Assembly: GCA_947302435.1 (NCBI GenBank)
Contig: CAMYVQ010000003.1
Span: forward strand, 1-64,000
Length of the DNA: 64,000 nt
Reading direction: 5' to 3'
Origin: an uncultured Prevotella sp.
GTDB taxonomy: Bacteria; Bacteroidota; Bacteroidia; Bacteroidales; Bacteroidaceae
The position numbers and the translations under genes were made by a program. How positions within the stretch are numbered: position 1 is the first letter of the stretch; each line of letters starts with the position of its first letter. Under the pieces are notes generated by a model, which made no database searches, was not told where the DNA came from, and saw nothing but the letters and a program-made list of their open reading frames with translations. Positions 25,804 to 34,596 of the stretch are shown one piece after another.

Positions 25804-26970
25804 ATGAGAAAAATATGCTTTTTGATGGATTCCATTTTCTCGATTGGGGGAGTGCAGAGTGTGACGGCAGTCATCGCAAAAGAACTGTCCAACGACTGCG
25901 ACGTAACCATCGTGACCTTCGACGATTCCTCAAAACAGGATCTTTCTCTCCACGACTTGCATGAGGCCTCCCTGCATTTCCGTTTTTTCAATTATCCGAC
26001 GGTAGGACGACTGCACACGCTCTTCTGCAAGGCCTACAGTGCTTTCTATCGGAAATGCCAGCCCAAGGCGCTCTGGGCCTCCAACCTCTATGCCTACAGT
26101 TCGTTTCCCTCTCCCTTGCGCAAATCCTTAGCCAGCGAACTGTCACAGGGGGACTACGATACCATCATCGGCGTGCATGCCCCTTTGGCAGTACGATTAG
26201 CCACCATCAAGCCCCACCTGAAAGGCACGAAATGCGTAGGGTGGATTCACAACTCTTTTGAAGCCCTTTTCAGCCCTACCTCATTATATATTGGGGCTGA
26301 CCGCCAACGCCATTATGTGTATCAGTTTCGCAAACTCGACGAAACCATTGTTCTTTGCCACCACGATGCAGCGGTCTACAAAGCCTACGACAAGCTGTTC
26401 ACGCCTACCGTCATCTACAATCCGCTGACATTGCGTCCCGGCACCGCCTCCAAAGGCGATTCCAAGTCGTTCCTCGCCGTAGGGCGTTTCTCCCATCTGC
26501 ACAAAGGGTTCGACCTGCTCATTGACGCCTTCTGTCTTTTTGCGGAGACCGACAAGGACTGGACACTCGACATTGTGGGCGAAGGCCCCGAAGAGGAGCT
26601 TTATCGGGAGAAGATCGACCAATACCATCTGAACGGACGCATCAAGCTACACCCGTTTACCAGCCGCATTCAGGATTACTACTCACAGGCACAGGTCTAT
26701 GTGCTTTCCTCCCGTTGGGAAGGTTTCGGCTTGGTCTTGGTCGAAGCCATGGCCCATGGTCTGCCAGTGGTATCAAGCGACCTGCCCACCAGTTTGGAAA
26801 TCATGGGTTCCTTTGGTCTGTACTTCCGCAATGGCAATGTGGAGGAATTGGCCCAGAGACTGACCGAAGCCACCCGACTCGATTGGAAAGAGAAGTCCCA
26901 AGAAGCCTTTACCGTTGCCCGGCGATTTGCCGTCAGCCGAATCATGGAGCAATGGAAGCGCGTGATTTGA
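25804..26970 (+). CDS. GT4 glycosyltransferase
   Basis: 388 residues. It begins MRKICFLMDSIFSIGGVQSVTAVIA with the GG acceptor loop; the donor domain has VGRFSHLHKGFDLLIDAF, NGRIKLHPFTSRIQDYY, and WEGFGLVLVEAMAHGLPVVSSD. It is transcribed alone, divergent from the minus-strand GT operon, from a near-leaderless promoter. The GT-B sequence style is close to the 21217 and 24568 genes. It probably contributes to the same polysaccharide. Confidence 0.9.
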   Translation: MRKICFLMDSIFSIGGVQSVTAVIAKELSNDCDVTIVTFDDSSKQDLSLHDLHEASLHFRFFNYPTVGRLHTLFCKAYSAFYRKCQPKALWASNLYAYSSFPSPLRKSLASELSQGDYDTIIGVHAPLAVRLATIKPHLKGTKCVGWIHNSFEALFSPTSLYIGADRQRHYVYQFRKLDETIVLCHHDAAVYKAYDKLFTPTVIYNPLTLRPGTASKGDSKSFLAVGRFSHLHKGFDLLIDAFCLFAETDKDWTLDIVGEGPEEELYREKIDQYHLNGRIKLHPFTSRIQDYYSQAQVYVLSSRWEGFGLVLVEAMAHGLPVVSSDLPTSLEIMGSFGLYFRNGNVEELAQRLTEATRLDWKEKSQEAFTVARRFAVSRIMEQWKRVI

Positions 26971-27030
26971 AATTTATCTGCATATTCTTTCCAATCACGG
27001 GCTGATTCGTCGTTTTTTATATTCAAATGC

Positions 27031-27060
27031 TTTGTTATTCATATTATTTTAGTAATTTTG
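27031..27060 (+). promoter_or_regulatory. promoter of the threonine operon
   Basis: TTTG (27031-27034), 18 bp, TAATTTTG (27053-27060). Transcription would start near 27065, leaving a leader of about 60 nt before thrA. Confidence 0.7.
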
Positions 27061-27076
27061 CGCCTTGAAAGTCATC

Positions 27077-27100
27077 GCCCCGTTCGTTAAGGGGTTTTTT
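27077..27100 (+). terminator. terminator-like hairpin in the thrA leader
   Basis: GCCCC (27077-27081), a 9-nt loop, GGGG(T) (27091-27095), then six T residues (27095-27100). It sits between the predicted transcription start and the thrA ATG, the position of an attenuator. The stem is only four or five pairs and there is no room for a leader peptide upstream, so function is uncertain. Confidence 0.35.
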
Positions 27101-27124
27101 ATACAACCATAACAAACAACAAAA

Positions 27125-29584
27125 ATGAAAGTAATGAAATTCGGCGGAACGTCCGTAGGTTCCGTAAAAAGTATTCTTAACTTGAAAAAAATCGTGGAGG
27201 CAGAGGCTCGGACGCAACCTGTCGTGGTAGTAGTCAGTGCTCTTGACGGCATCACCGACAAACTGATTTCCATTTCGCAAAAAGCCAAGAATGGCGACAA
27301 GCTGTATCGCGGAGATTTCGATGCCATGGTCGACCGCCACCACCAAATGATAAATGAGGTCATCACCAACGACCAAAAACGCACCAACTTACTTGAAACA
27401 ATCGACAAGCTTTTCGAACAGTTGAAGAGCATTTACTTTGGTGTGTACCTGATCCACGACCTGAGCGAGAAGACAGAGGATGCCATCGTATCGTATGGCG
27501 AGCGCCTGTCGTCGAACATCGTGGCTGCCATGTTTGAAGAGGGAGTACGCATGAACTCACGCGACTTCATCCGCACGGAGAAGAAGAACGGCAAACACAT
27601 CCTCGACACCGAACTGACGAACAAGATGGTGCGCGAGGCCTTCAGTGCCAACAAGTCAAGGATTGCCGTCGTGCCGGGTTTCATTGCGCGCGACCGCGAC
27701 AGCCATGAGACCACCAATCTGGGACGTGGCGGCAGCGACTACACCGCAGCCATCATCGCTGCAGCCCTCGATGCCGACATCTTGGAGATATGGACTGATG
27801 TCGACGGCTTTATGACCGCCGACCCGAAGGTAATTGAAAACGCCTATACCATCAATGAACTTTCGTATATTGAGGCCATGGAGCTTTGCAACTTCGGTGC
27901 AAAAGTCATCTATCCGCCCACCATCTATCCCGTCTGTGTCAAGCACATTCCCATCAAGGTGAAGAACACCTTCAACCCTGAACATCCGGGCACGCTGATT
28001 AAGGACAAGATTGATGACGACATGAAGGCCATCAAGGGTATCAGCAGTATCAAGGGGACGACCCTCATCACCGTCACAGGTCTGTCGATGGTGGGTGTCA
28101 TCGGCGTGAACCGCCGCATCTTCTCCAAGTTGGCAGAAAACGGAATCTCGGTGTTCATGGTCAGCCAGGCATCGTCAGAGAACTCCACCTCTATCGGTGT
28201 GCGCGACGAAGAGGCCAACCGTGCCGTTGAAGTGCTCAACAATGAATTTGCCAAGGAGATTGAGACGGGTGCCATGTATCCCATGCAGGTTGAAAGCGGA
28301 CTGGCCACCATCGCCATCGTGGGCGAGAACATGAAGCATACGCCAGGCATTGCCGGCAAGCTCTTTGGCACGCTGGGACGCAGCGGCATATCGGTGATAG
28401 CCTGCGCGCAGGGCGCAAGCGAGACCAACATTTCGTTTGTGGTCGACGCGAAATACCTGCGCAAGTCGCTCAACGTGCTCCACGACTCGTTCTTCCTCTC
28501 GGAATACAAGGTGCTCAACCTCTTCATCTGCGGTATAGGTACGGTGGGCGGCATGCTGCTCGAACAGATTCGTACACAGCAGCAGTTCCTCATGCAGTCG
28601 CGTCGTCTGAAGCTCAATGTGGTCGGCATTTCCGATGTCGACAACTTCGTCCTTGACCGCGACGGCATCGACCTCGACAACTACGAGAAGATACTGCGCG
28701 CCGGCTATCCCGCCAATACGGAGCACATGCGCGACGAGATTGTCAAGATGAACATCTTCAATTCGGTGTTCGTTGACTGCACCGCCAGCCGCCAGATCGC
28801 CTCCCTTTACCAGACCTTCTTAGAGCATAACATCTCGGTCGTGGCAGCCAACAAGATTGCCGCCTCCAGCGACTATGAAAGCTACTTGAAACTGCGTCAG
28901 ACAGCCCGCGACCGTGGCGTATGGTTCCGCTACGAGACGAATGTGGGCGCAGGCCTGCCCATCATCGGCACCATCAACGATCTGTGCAACTCGGGCGATA
29001 AGATCCTGAAGATTGAGGCCATCCTCTCTGGAACGCTCAACTTCATCTTCAACGAGATTGCCGCCGACGTGCCCTTCTCCGAGACCGTGCGCCGCGCAAA
29101 GGAGGAACGGTACTCTGAACCTGATCCGCGTATCGACCTGAGCGGTACCGACGTGATCCGCAAGCTGGTTATCCTCACCCGCGAGGCTGGCTACAAGGTG
29201 GAACAGTCCGATGTCGAGAAGCATCTCTTCGTGCCTGACAGCTACTTCGAGGGTTCGATCGACGACTTTTGGGCAAAGCTGCCTGAACTCGATGCTGACT
29301 TCGAGGCCCGCCGCAAGGTGCTTGAGTCCGAGAACAAACGCTGGCGTTTCGTGGCCACGATGGAGGCCGACGAGAACGATCCGTCGTCGTTCAAGACGAG
29401 TGTCGCCCTGAAGGAGGTGCCTTACGGCCATCCCTTCTACGGTCTGGAAGGTTCAAACAACATCGTGCTGCTCACCACCGAGCGTTACAAGGAATACCCC
29501 ATGCTGATTCAGGGCTACGGTGCCGGTGCAGCCGTTACAGCTGCAGGCGTATTCGCCAACATCATGTCGATTGCAAACATTTAG
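27125..29584 (+). CDS. thrA: bifunctional aspartate kinase / homoserine dehydrogenase I
   Basis: 819 residues. Residues 1 to about 290 form the aspartate kinase (KFGGTSVGS phosphate loop, VVVSALDGITDKL, GRGGSDYTAA), about 300-460 two ACT regulatory domains (VTGLSMVGVIGVNRRIF and ATIAIVGENMKHTPGIAGKLF), and about 465-819 the homoserine dehydrogenase (NAD(P)-binding ICGIGTVGGMLLEQI, catalytic region NKIAAS and NVGAGLPIIGTINDL). It makes aspartyl phosphate and later homoserine. Length matches E. coli ThrA. First gene of the threonine operon, 12 bp before the PGM-like gene. Feedback control by threonine through the ACT domains is expected from the family. Confidence 0.96.
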   Translation: MKVMKFGGTSVGSVKSILNLKKIVEAEARTQPVVVVVSALDGITDKLISISQKAKNGDKLYRGDFDAMVDRHHQMINEVITNDQKRTNLLETIDKLFEQLKSIYFGVYLIHDLSEKTEDAIVSYGERLSSNIVAAMFEEGVRMNSRDFIRTEKKNGKHILDTELTNKMVREAFSANKSRIAVVPGFIARDRDSHETTNLGRGGSDYTAAIIAAALDADILEIWTDVDGFMTADPKVIENAYTINELSYIEAMELCNFGAKVIYPPTIYPVCVKHIPIKVKNTFNPEHPGTLIKDKIDDDMKAIKGISSIKGTTLITVTGLSMVGVIGVNRRIFSKLAENGISVFMVSQASSENSTSIGVRDEEANRAVEVLNNEFAKEIETGAMYPMQVESGLATIAIVGENMKHTPGIAGKLFGTLGRSGISVIACAQGASETNISFVVDAKYLRKSLNVLHDSFFLSEYKVLNLFICGIGTVGGMLLEQIRTQQQFLMQSRRLKLNVVGISDVDNFVLDRDGIDLDNYEKILRAGYPANTEHMRDEIVKMNIFNSVFVDCTASRQIASLYQTFLEHNISVVAANKIAASSDYESYLKLRQTARDRGVWFRYETNVGAGLPIIGTINDLCNSGDKILKIEAILSGTLNFIFNEIAADVPFSETVRRAKEERYSEPDPRIDLSGTDVIRKLVILTREAGYKVEQSDVEKHLFVPDSYFEGSIDDFWAKLPELDADFEARRKVLESENKRWRFVATMEADENDPSSFKTSVALKEVPYGHPFYGLEGSNNIVLLTTERYKEYPMLIQGYGAGAAVTAAGVFANIMSIANI

Positions 29585-29596
29585 CACCATCACGAC

Positions 29597-30907
29597 GTGA
29601 AACACATTATCATATTAGGCGACGGAATGGCCGACCACGCCGTTGACCGTTTGGGTGGAAAGACACTGCTGCAATATGCCGACAAGCCCATGATGGATCT
29701 GCTGGCTAAGAATGGTCGGACAGGACGCTTAGTCACTGTCCCCGAAGGGTTCCCTCCTGGCTCTGAGGTAGCCAATACTGCTATTCTCGGCTACGATTTG
29801 AACAAGGTCTATGAAGGGCGCGGCCCGCTCGAAGCCGCCTCCATCGGCTACGACATGCAGCCCGACGATTTCGCCATCCGCTGCAATATCATCACACTCG
29901 AAGACGGCAAAATTATCACCCATAACGGTGGTAACTTACAGACAGAGGATGCCCGCGTACTGATAGACTATCTCAATGAGACACTGGCCAAGCCCATCAA
30001 CGAGAAAGAAGGTTGCGAGCGTGTGAAGTTCATCTGCGGCATACAGTACCGCCACCTGCTTGTCGTCAAGGGCGGTAACAAACACATTGTCTGCAATCCG
30101 CCCCACGACCATCCGAACGAACCTTGGCGGCCGCTGTTGGTCACCCCCGAAACTCCTGCCTGTTGCTGTGCCACAGCAACAAACGAAACAGCAAATCTGA
30201 ACACCACAGAAACAAACGAAACGGCCCTCACCCCCACTGAGACCGCTTCGCTCATCAACGACCTCATTCTCCGCTCCCAGGAACTGCTGCCCCAGCACCC
30301 CTACAACAAGGAGAAGGCAGCCCGTGGCGAACGCCAGGCCAACAGCATCTGGCCTTGGTCAGGCGGCTACCGTCCCTCCATGCAAACACTCATGGAGCAG
30401 TACCCACAGGTAAAAACGGGCGCGGTCATCTCGGCTGTCGACCTCATTCAGGGCATTGGCAAATATGCCGGACTTCGCATCATCAAGGTTCCCGGTGCCA
30501 CCGGTCTTGCCGATACCAACTACGAGGGAAAGGCACAGGCCGCTATCGAGGCTTTGAAGCAGGATGACTTTGTCTTCGTCCATGTCGAAGCTACCGACGA
30601 GGCCGGCCATGACGGTGATCTTGACCTGAAACTCCGTGCCATCAACTACCTTGACCAGCGGCTTGTCAAGCCCATCTACGAGGCGGTGGCGGAAATGCAA
30701 GAGCCTGTCTGCATCGCCGTACTTCCCGACCACCCCACCCCGGTCGAACTTCGCATCCACGTCAACGAGCCCGTCCCCTTCCTGATCTATTATAAAGGAA
30801 TAGAGCCGGACGAGGTGCAGCACTACGATGAACTGTCGTGTGTCTCAGGGGGCTACGGCCTGCTGCGCCTCCATGAGTTCATGCAGGCGTTCATGGAGAT
30901 ACAATAA
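29597..30907 (+). CDS. cofactor-independent PGM-family protein, proposed homoserine kinase
   Basis: 436 residues of the alkaline-phosphatase superfamily, apgM type. Visible marks: metal-site DGMAD (9-13), the phospho-serine region PPGSEVANTAILGYD (S56), HVEATDEAGHDGD and LPDHPTP metal ligands. Family members placed between ThrA and ThrC, as here, have been proposed to act as homoserine kinase in place of ThrB, which is otherwise absent from the operon. A Thr/Asn/Ala-rich insertion (about 183-218, with a CCC run) separates the two halves and looks like an unstructured linker. A true phosphoglycerate mutase role is possible but the context argues against it. Confidence 0.85.
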   Translation: MKHIIILGDGMADHAVDRLGGKTLLQYADKPMMDLLAKNGRTGRLVTVPEGFPPGSEVANTAILGYDLNKVYEGRGPLEAASIGYDMQPDDFAIRCNIITLEDGKIITHNGGNLQTEDARVLIDYLNETLAKPINEKEGCERVKFICGIQYRHLLVVKGGNKHIVCNPPHDHPNEPWRPLLVTPETPACCCATATNETANLNTTETNETALTPTETASLINDLILRSQELLPQHPYNKEKAARGERQANSIWPWSGGYRPSMQTLMEQYPQVKTGAVISAVDLIQGIGKYAGLRIIKVPGATGLADTNYEGKAQAAIEALKQDDFVFVHVEATDEAGHDGDLDLKLRAINYLDQRLVKPIYEAVAEMQEPVCIAVLPDHPTPVELRIHVNEPVPFLIYYKGIEPDEVQHYDELSCVSGGYGLLRLHEFMQAFMEIQ

Positions 30908-30937
30908 CTGAAACAGAAACATAAAACCCAACGCGAT

Positions 30938-32326
30938 ATGCAATATTATAGCACGAACGGAAAGGCACCCTTGGCCGACCTGCAGAAGGCAGTGGTGAAG
31001 GGACTGGCCGAAGACCGTGGGCTCTACATGCCCGAGCGTATCAACAAACTACCCAAGGCTTTTTTTGAGGACATGCCGACAATGGCGTTCCGTGACATCG
31101 CCTACAACGTGGCCGATGCCTTCTTCGGTGAGGACATCGACGGCGACAGCCTGCAGGACTTGGTCTACGACACGCTCAGCTTCGACTGCCCGGTAAAAAA
31201 AATCAAGGACAACATCTATGTGCTGGAGCTGTTCCACGGCCCAACATTGGCCTTCAAGGATGTGGGGGCACGGTTCATGGCAAGGCTGCTGCAGTACTTT
31301 ATCAGGAGTGGTCGCGACAAAGTCGCAACAAACGGGACTGGCAACGGGACTGGCGACGGCAAGGCGAACGGACTGGTGAACGTGCTGGTGGCCACCAGCG
31401 GTGACACGGGTAGTGCTGTGGCCAACGGTTTCCTTGGAGTGGAGGGCATTCATGTGTATGTGCTCTATCCCAAGGGGAAGGTAAGCCCCATCCAGGAATG
31501 CCAGTTCACCACGTTGGGCAAGAACATCACAGCCATTGAGGTCGACGGTGTGTTTGACGACTGCCAGCGGTTGGTGAAGAGCGCCTTCATGGACGCAGAA
31601 CTGAACAAGCACATGATGCTCACCTCGGCCAACAGCATCAACGTGGCCCGCTTCCTGCCGCAGGCTTTCTATTATTTCAATGCGGTGGCTCCCCTCTTGG
31701 GGAAGACCAATGGTGCGGCTTCAAAAGAGGACTTCGTCATCTGTGTGCCTTCGGGTAACTTCGGCAACATCTGCGCCGCCCTGTTCGGCCATGAGATGGG
31801 ACTGCCCGTGAAGCGGTTCATTGCGGCCAACAACGCCAACGACATCTTCTACAATTATTTGCAGACAGGCAAGTACGAGCCGAAGCCCTCGAAACAGACG
31901 TTAGCCAATGCCATGGACGTAGGCGATCCCTCGAACTTCGCCCGCATCATCAACCTCTATTCGGAAAACGGAAAACTCTCGCCCGAAGAGGCCCACAAGA
32001 GAATCACCAACCTCATCAGCGGCGCCACCTACAGCGACGAGCAGATCAAGGAGACCATGCGGAAGTGCTACGCCGAGACGGGCTATGTGCTCGACCCCCA
32101 CGGTGCCTGCGGCTATCGCGCCTTAGAGGAGCAATTGCAGCCGGGCGAAGTGGGCATTTTCTGCGAGACGGCCCATCCGGCCAAGTTCAAGGAGAAGGTC
32201 GACGACATTTTGGGTATCGACGTGGAGATTCCCGAACGCCTGCAAGCCTTCATGAAGGGCACCAAGCAGAGCGTTCCTATGACAAAGGACTTCGAGGACT
32301 TCAAGAATTATCTCATGAAAGAATAA
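30938..32326 (+). CDS. thrC: threonine synthase
   Basis: 462 residues. The PLP-dependent enzyme converts O-phosphohomoserine to threonine. Marks: the N-terminal YYSTNGKAPLADLQKAVVKGL, the PLP lysine K107 in LAFKDVGARFMARL, the ATSGDTGSAVANGF and CVPSGNFGNICA phosphate-binding motifs, and SANSINVARFLPQ. Length fits the bacterial long form. A small Gly/Asn-rich insertion (about 131-145), encoded partly by a perfect 12-bp duplication, follows the PLP region. Last gene of the operon; its stop faces the second palindrome array. Confidence 0.96.
   Translation: MQYYSTNGKAPLADLQKAVVKGLAEDRGLYMPERINKLPKAFFEDMPTMAFRDIAYNVADAFFGEDIDGDSLQDLVYDTLSFDCPVKKIKDNIYVLELFHGPTLAFKDVGARFMARLLQYFIRSGRDKVATNGTGNGTGDGKANGLVNVLVATSGDTGSAVANGFLGVEGIHVYVLYPKGKVSPIQECQFTTLGKNITAIEVDGVFDDCQRLVKSAFMDAELNKHMMLTSANSINVARFLPQAFYYFNAVAPLLGKTNGAASKEDFVICVPSGNFGNICAALFGHEMGLPVKRFIAANNANDIFYNYLQTGKYEPKPSKQTLANAMDVGDPSNFARIINLYSENGKLSPEEAHKRITNLISGATYSDEQIKETMRKCYAETGYVLDPHGACGYRALEEQLQPGEVGIFCETAHPAKFKEKVDDILGIDVEIPERLQAFMKGTKQSVPMTKDFEDFKNYLMKE
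31331..31354 (+). repeat. perfect 12-bp tandem duplication in thrC
   Basis: AACGGGACTGGC occurs twice in direct succession (31331-31342, 31343-31354) and is followed by the related GACGGC. It keeps the frame and adds NGTG repeats to threonine synthase. Confidence 0.85.
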
Positions 32327-32353
32327 TCCCCATTTTCCCATTGATTTGCAATG

Positions 32354-32426
32354 GTTTTACAAAGTCGTCGAGTTTGTGTCACAAAGTCGACGACTTTGTC
32401 TTACAAACTCGACGACTTTGTAAAAC
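32354..32426. repeat. array of three 19-bp palindromes, 22-bp period, with a 24-bp inverted repeat
   Basis: Units at 32359-32377, 32381-32399 and 32403-32421. The middle unit is a perfect 9-bp inverted repeat around a single A. The first and third units are exact reverse complements of each other and extend outward, giving perfect 24-bp arms at 32354-32377 and 32403-32426 around the middle unit. It fills the gap between the converging thrC and CotH-family genes, like the array at 20260-20322. Confidence 0.93.
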
Positions 32427-32439
32427 GGTTGAAAAGGGA

Positions 32440-34473
32440 TTACTTTCTGAATTTCACTGAACGGGGTTTTCCATTGACTTTCCAGCTGACGATATAGATG
32501 CCGGAAGGCCGACCGGCCATTGAGAACTGCTCATTGGCCACGAACGAACCGACTTGCTGGCCACTCAGTGCCACGACATTGACCGTAAAGGTGAGTGACT
32601 CTGGCTGCGAGGAGCCAAAATGCAAAATCTGCAAGACAGGATTGTAGGCAAGCGCATACTCGTCGGGTTCGACAGCCTCTACGCCCGTCAACTCTTCAGG
32701 CAGCTTACCATTGGGCACCATGTACCACAGGCGGTTCAGGCTCTCCCCATTTCGCGAGTCGTTGGTATAACTGAGAATGGATGCGCCGTTGTCGCTACTG
32801 CCACCGCTCAGGTTGGCAATGTGCTGCGTATGGACATTCAGCAGGTTGTAATAGCCCGCCGTGCCTTGCGGCAGGAACTCCCATTGCTGACGGGCATCCT
32901 CTTCGTCTGCCTCGACAATATTCAGCCGAGTCCCCACATTGGTAGTGGCCGTGGAAGTTCCGGGGGTGGGATCGTTCAAGGCCATGTCGTTGGAACGGTT
33001 GAGAATCAGGAACTTGCCATCGCCAACACTCCTCATGTACCAATCCTCGCTGGCGCGGTTGTTGTCCGTCGCATTTTGCATCACACTCGAACCCGACACG
33101 TCAATCGACTTTTTGGTCTTGGCATTCACAATATGGTAGAAGAAGTCATCAGGCACAAACGGAGGCGTAGGCTTACGGTCGGCAAAGGCACGCTCCAAAT
33201 AGGCACAATGCTCGGTGATGAATGTCTTCAGGTCGCTGACATACTGGTCGTAGGAAGAGTAGAGCACCATCTCATGATACGTTTTCTTGTTGATGCCCCA
33301 CTTCGCATAGTTCAACGCCTGCGACTTACTTAGCAATGCCTGCAGACTGTCCACCTTCTGCTGCATGTAGTCCACCATCCCGGCATCCAAGAGTTGCTTG
33401 TAGCGGGTATAGACCTTTTCCTGGAACCAAGGGTCTTCCCACATGCGCCGCACCCATTCGCGCGAACCCGAATAGGCGATGTCGACCATCAATGAGTTGA
33501 CCGAACTGTTCAGGTTTTGCTCACTCTTCACCCGTTCGTCGTTGTTGTAGGCAATGTCATAGTCCCACAGGGGCCCCCAGAAAAGGCGGTCGTCGCCGCG
33601 CTCTTTATAAAAATAGGTACTATAGAAACCGTCGATATTGGCAGTCACCTCGGTGCAGATATACCAGTCGACGAGCGAGGCCGTATCGACGTAGGCCCGA
33701 TAGCCCTTCTCGGGGTCAGTGAAATCATTGGAAGCCAATGCCTTCTCGAACTTGTTGACATGGTTCTTGATATACGTCGTCTGCCGCTCCACAATCTCCT
33801 CGTCGTCAGGATAGTGGATGCGTACCGGCGAATTATAGGTGCTGGTGGCAAACCATTTGCCATCGCGGAAGCCGTCGACTTCGAGCAGATAACCGCCCGT
33901 AATGTCATCATCGGTGGCCAACGGCACGTTCTGCTCGGTAATGTTCACACGATGGGCTCGCACATCGATCTGGTCGCTGATCTGGTAAGTGCCTTGATAG
34001 GCCCCGTTGAGCGACAGGTCGACGAACTTGGCAGCCGGATTGAAAGGCAGCGACTTGTCAGCGCCCTCCTCATGCAAATCGGCACAGAACTCCCCCATGG
34101 CCGAGGTCACGGCATTGCGAATCATTGTTTTGTCGGCGGCATTGGCCAGCAAAGTCCACTTCTTCGTCTTGGCATAGCCCTTGCCCAAGAACTTCTCCTT
34201 GCTCAGAAACTTGATTCTATAGGGCTTCTTCGATAATTTCCATGTGGAATTGCCGCGTCCTCGGATGGACACCGAATCGTAATGGGTCACAGTGCCTTCC
34301 TCGTCGACATAGTGCAGACGGCAGTATTTATAGACTTCCTTGCTGCTGATGTCATTGCCGTCGAAAGTCTCAAGATAGATAGCGGGAAGGTCGGATTTCT
34401 TCACGTATTGGGCTTTCACCCCTATTGCCATGCCCCAGACAGCGAGCATCACCATCAACATTTTCTTCACCAT
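32440..34473 (-). CDS. secreted CotH-family protein with ricin-like and C-terminal sorting-type domains
   Basis: 677 residues. Signal peptide (MVKKMLMVMLAVWGMAIGVKA). Residues about 30-430 form a CotH kinase-like domain: RGRGNSTW (71-78) with KKPYRIKF, KKWTLLANAADKTMIRN and the acidic LWDYDIAYNN site, all present. Residues about 440-590 look like a ricin-type beta-trefoil (repeated FLILNRSN, YNLLNVHT, QQWEF). The last 70-80 residues (VVALSGQQVG, SGIYIVSWKV, SVKFRK end) match the C-terminal sorting domain of type IX secretion. It probably is exported to the surface, may bind glycans, and may phosphorylate a protein or cell-wall partner. Substrate unknown. Monocistronic. Confidence 0.83.
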   Translation of the reverse strand: MVKKMLMVMLAVWGMAIGVKAQYVKKSDLPAIYLETFDGNDISSKEVYKYCRLHYVDEEGTVTHYDSVSIRGRGNSTWKLSKKPYRIKFLSKEKFLGKGYAKTKKWTLLANAADKTMIRNAVTSAMGEFCADLHEEGADKSLPFNPAAKFVDLSLNGAYQGTYQISDQIDVRAHRVNITEQNVPLATDDDITGGYLLEVDGFRDGKWFATSTYNSPVRIHYPDDEEIVERQTTYIKNHVNKFEKALASNDFTDPEKGYRAYVDTASLVDWYICTEVTANIDGFYSTYFYKERGDDRLFWGPLWDYDIAYNNDERVKSEQNLNSSVNSLMVDIAYSGSREWVRRMWEDPWFQEKVYTRYKQLLDAGMVDYMQQKVDSLQALLSKSQALNYAKWGINKKTYHEMVLYSSYDQYVSDLKTFITEHCAYLERAFADRKPTPPFVPDDFFYHIVNAKTKKSIDVSGSSVMQNATDNNRASEDWYMRSVGDGKFLILNRSNDMALNDPTPGTSTATTNVGTRLNIVEADEEDARQQWEFLPQGTAGYYNLLNVHTQHIANLSGGSSDNGASILSYTNDSRNGESLNRLWYMVPNGKLPEELTGVEAVEPDEYALAYNPVLQILHFGSSQPESLTFTVNVVALSGQQVGSFVANEQFSMAGRPSGIYIVSWKVNGKPRSVKFRK

Positions 34474-34500
34474 ACTTATTCATTTGATTCGTTTCGGTTG

Positions 34501-34508
34501 CAAAAATA
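34501..34508 (-). promoter_or_regulatory. -7 element of the CotH-family gene
   Basis: The minus strand reads TATTTTTG, a consensus -7 element, about 28 bp before the ATG at 34473. No clear -33 TTTG is visible. Confidence 0.45.
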
Positions 34509-34596
34509 CATATTTATTTTAAATAAAGAACATCTTTTCAAGTAAAAACTTGTCAGAAGACATAAAGAAAGCACAGATAGTTCAAATTAAATACTA

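Noticed and set aside
29597..30907. Glycolytic phosphoglycerate mutase
   Set aside because: Possible by family, but the location between thrA and thrC and the absence of thrB favour the proposed homoserine kinase role.
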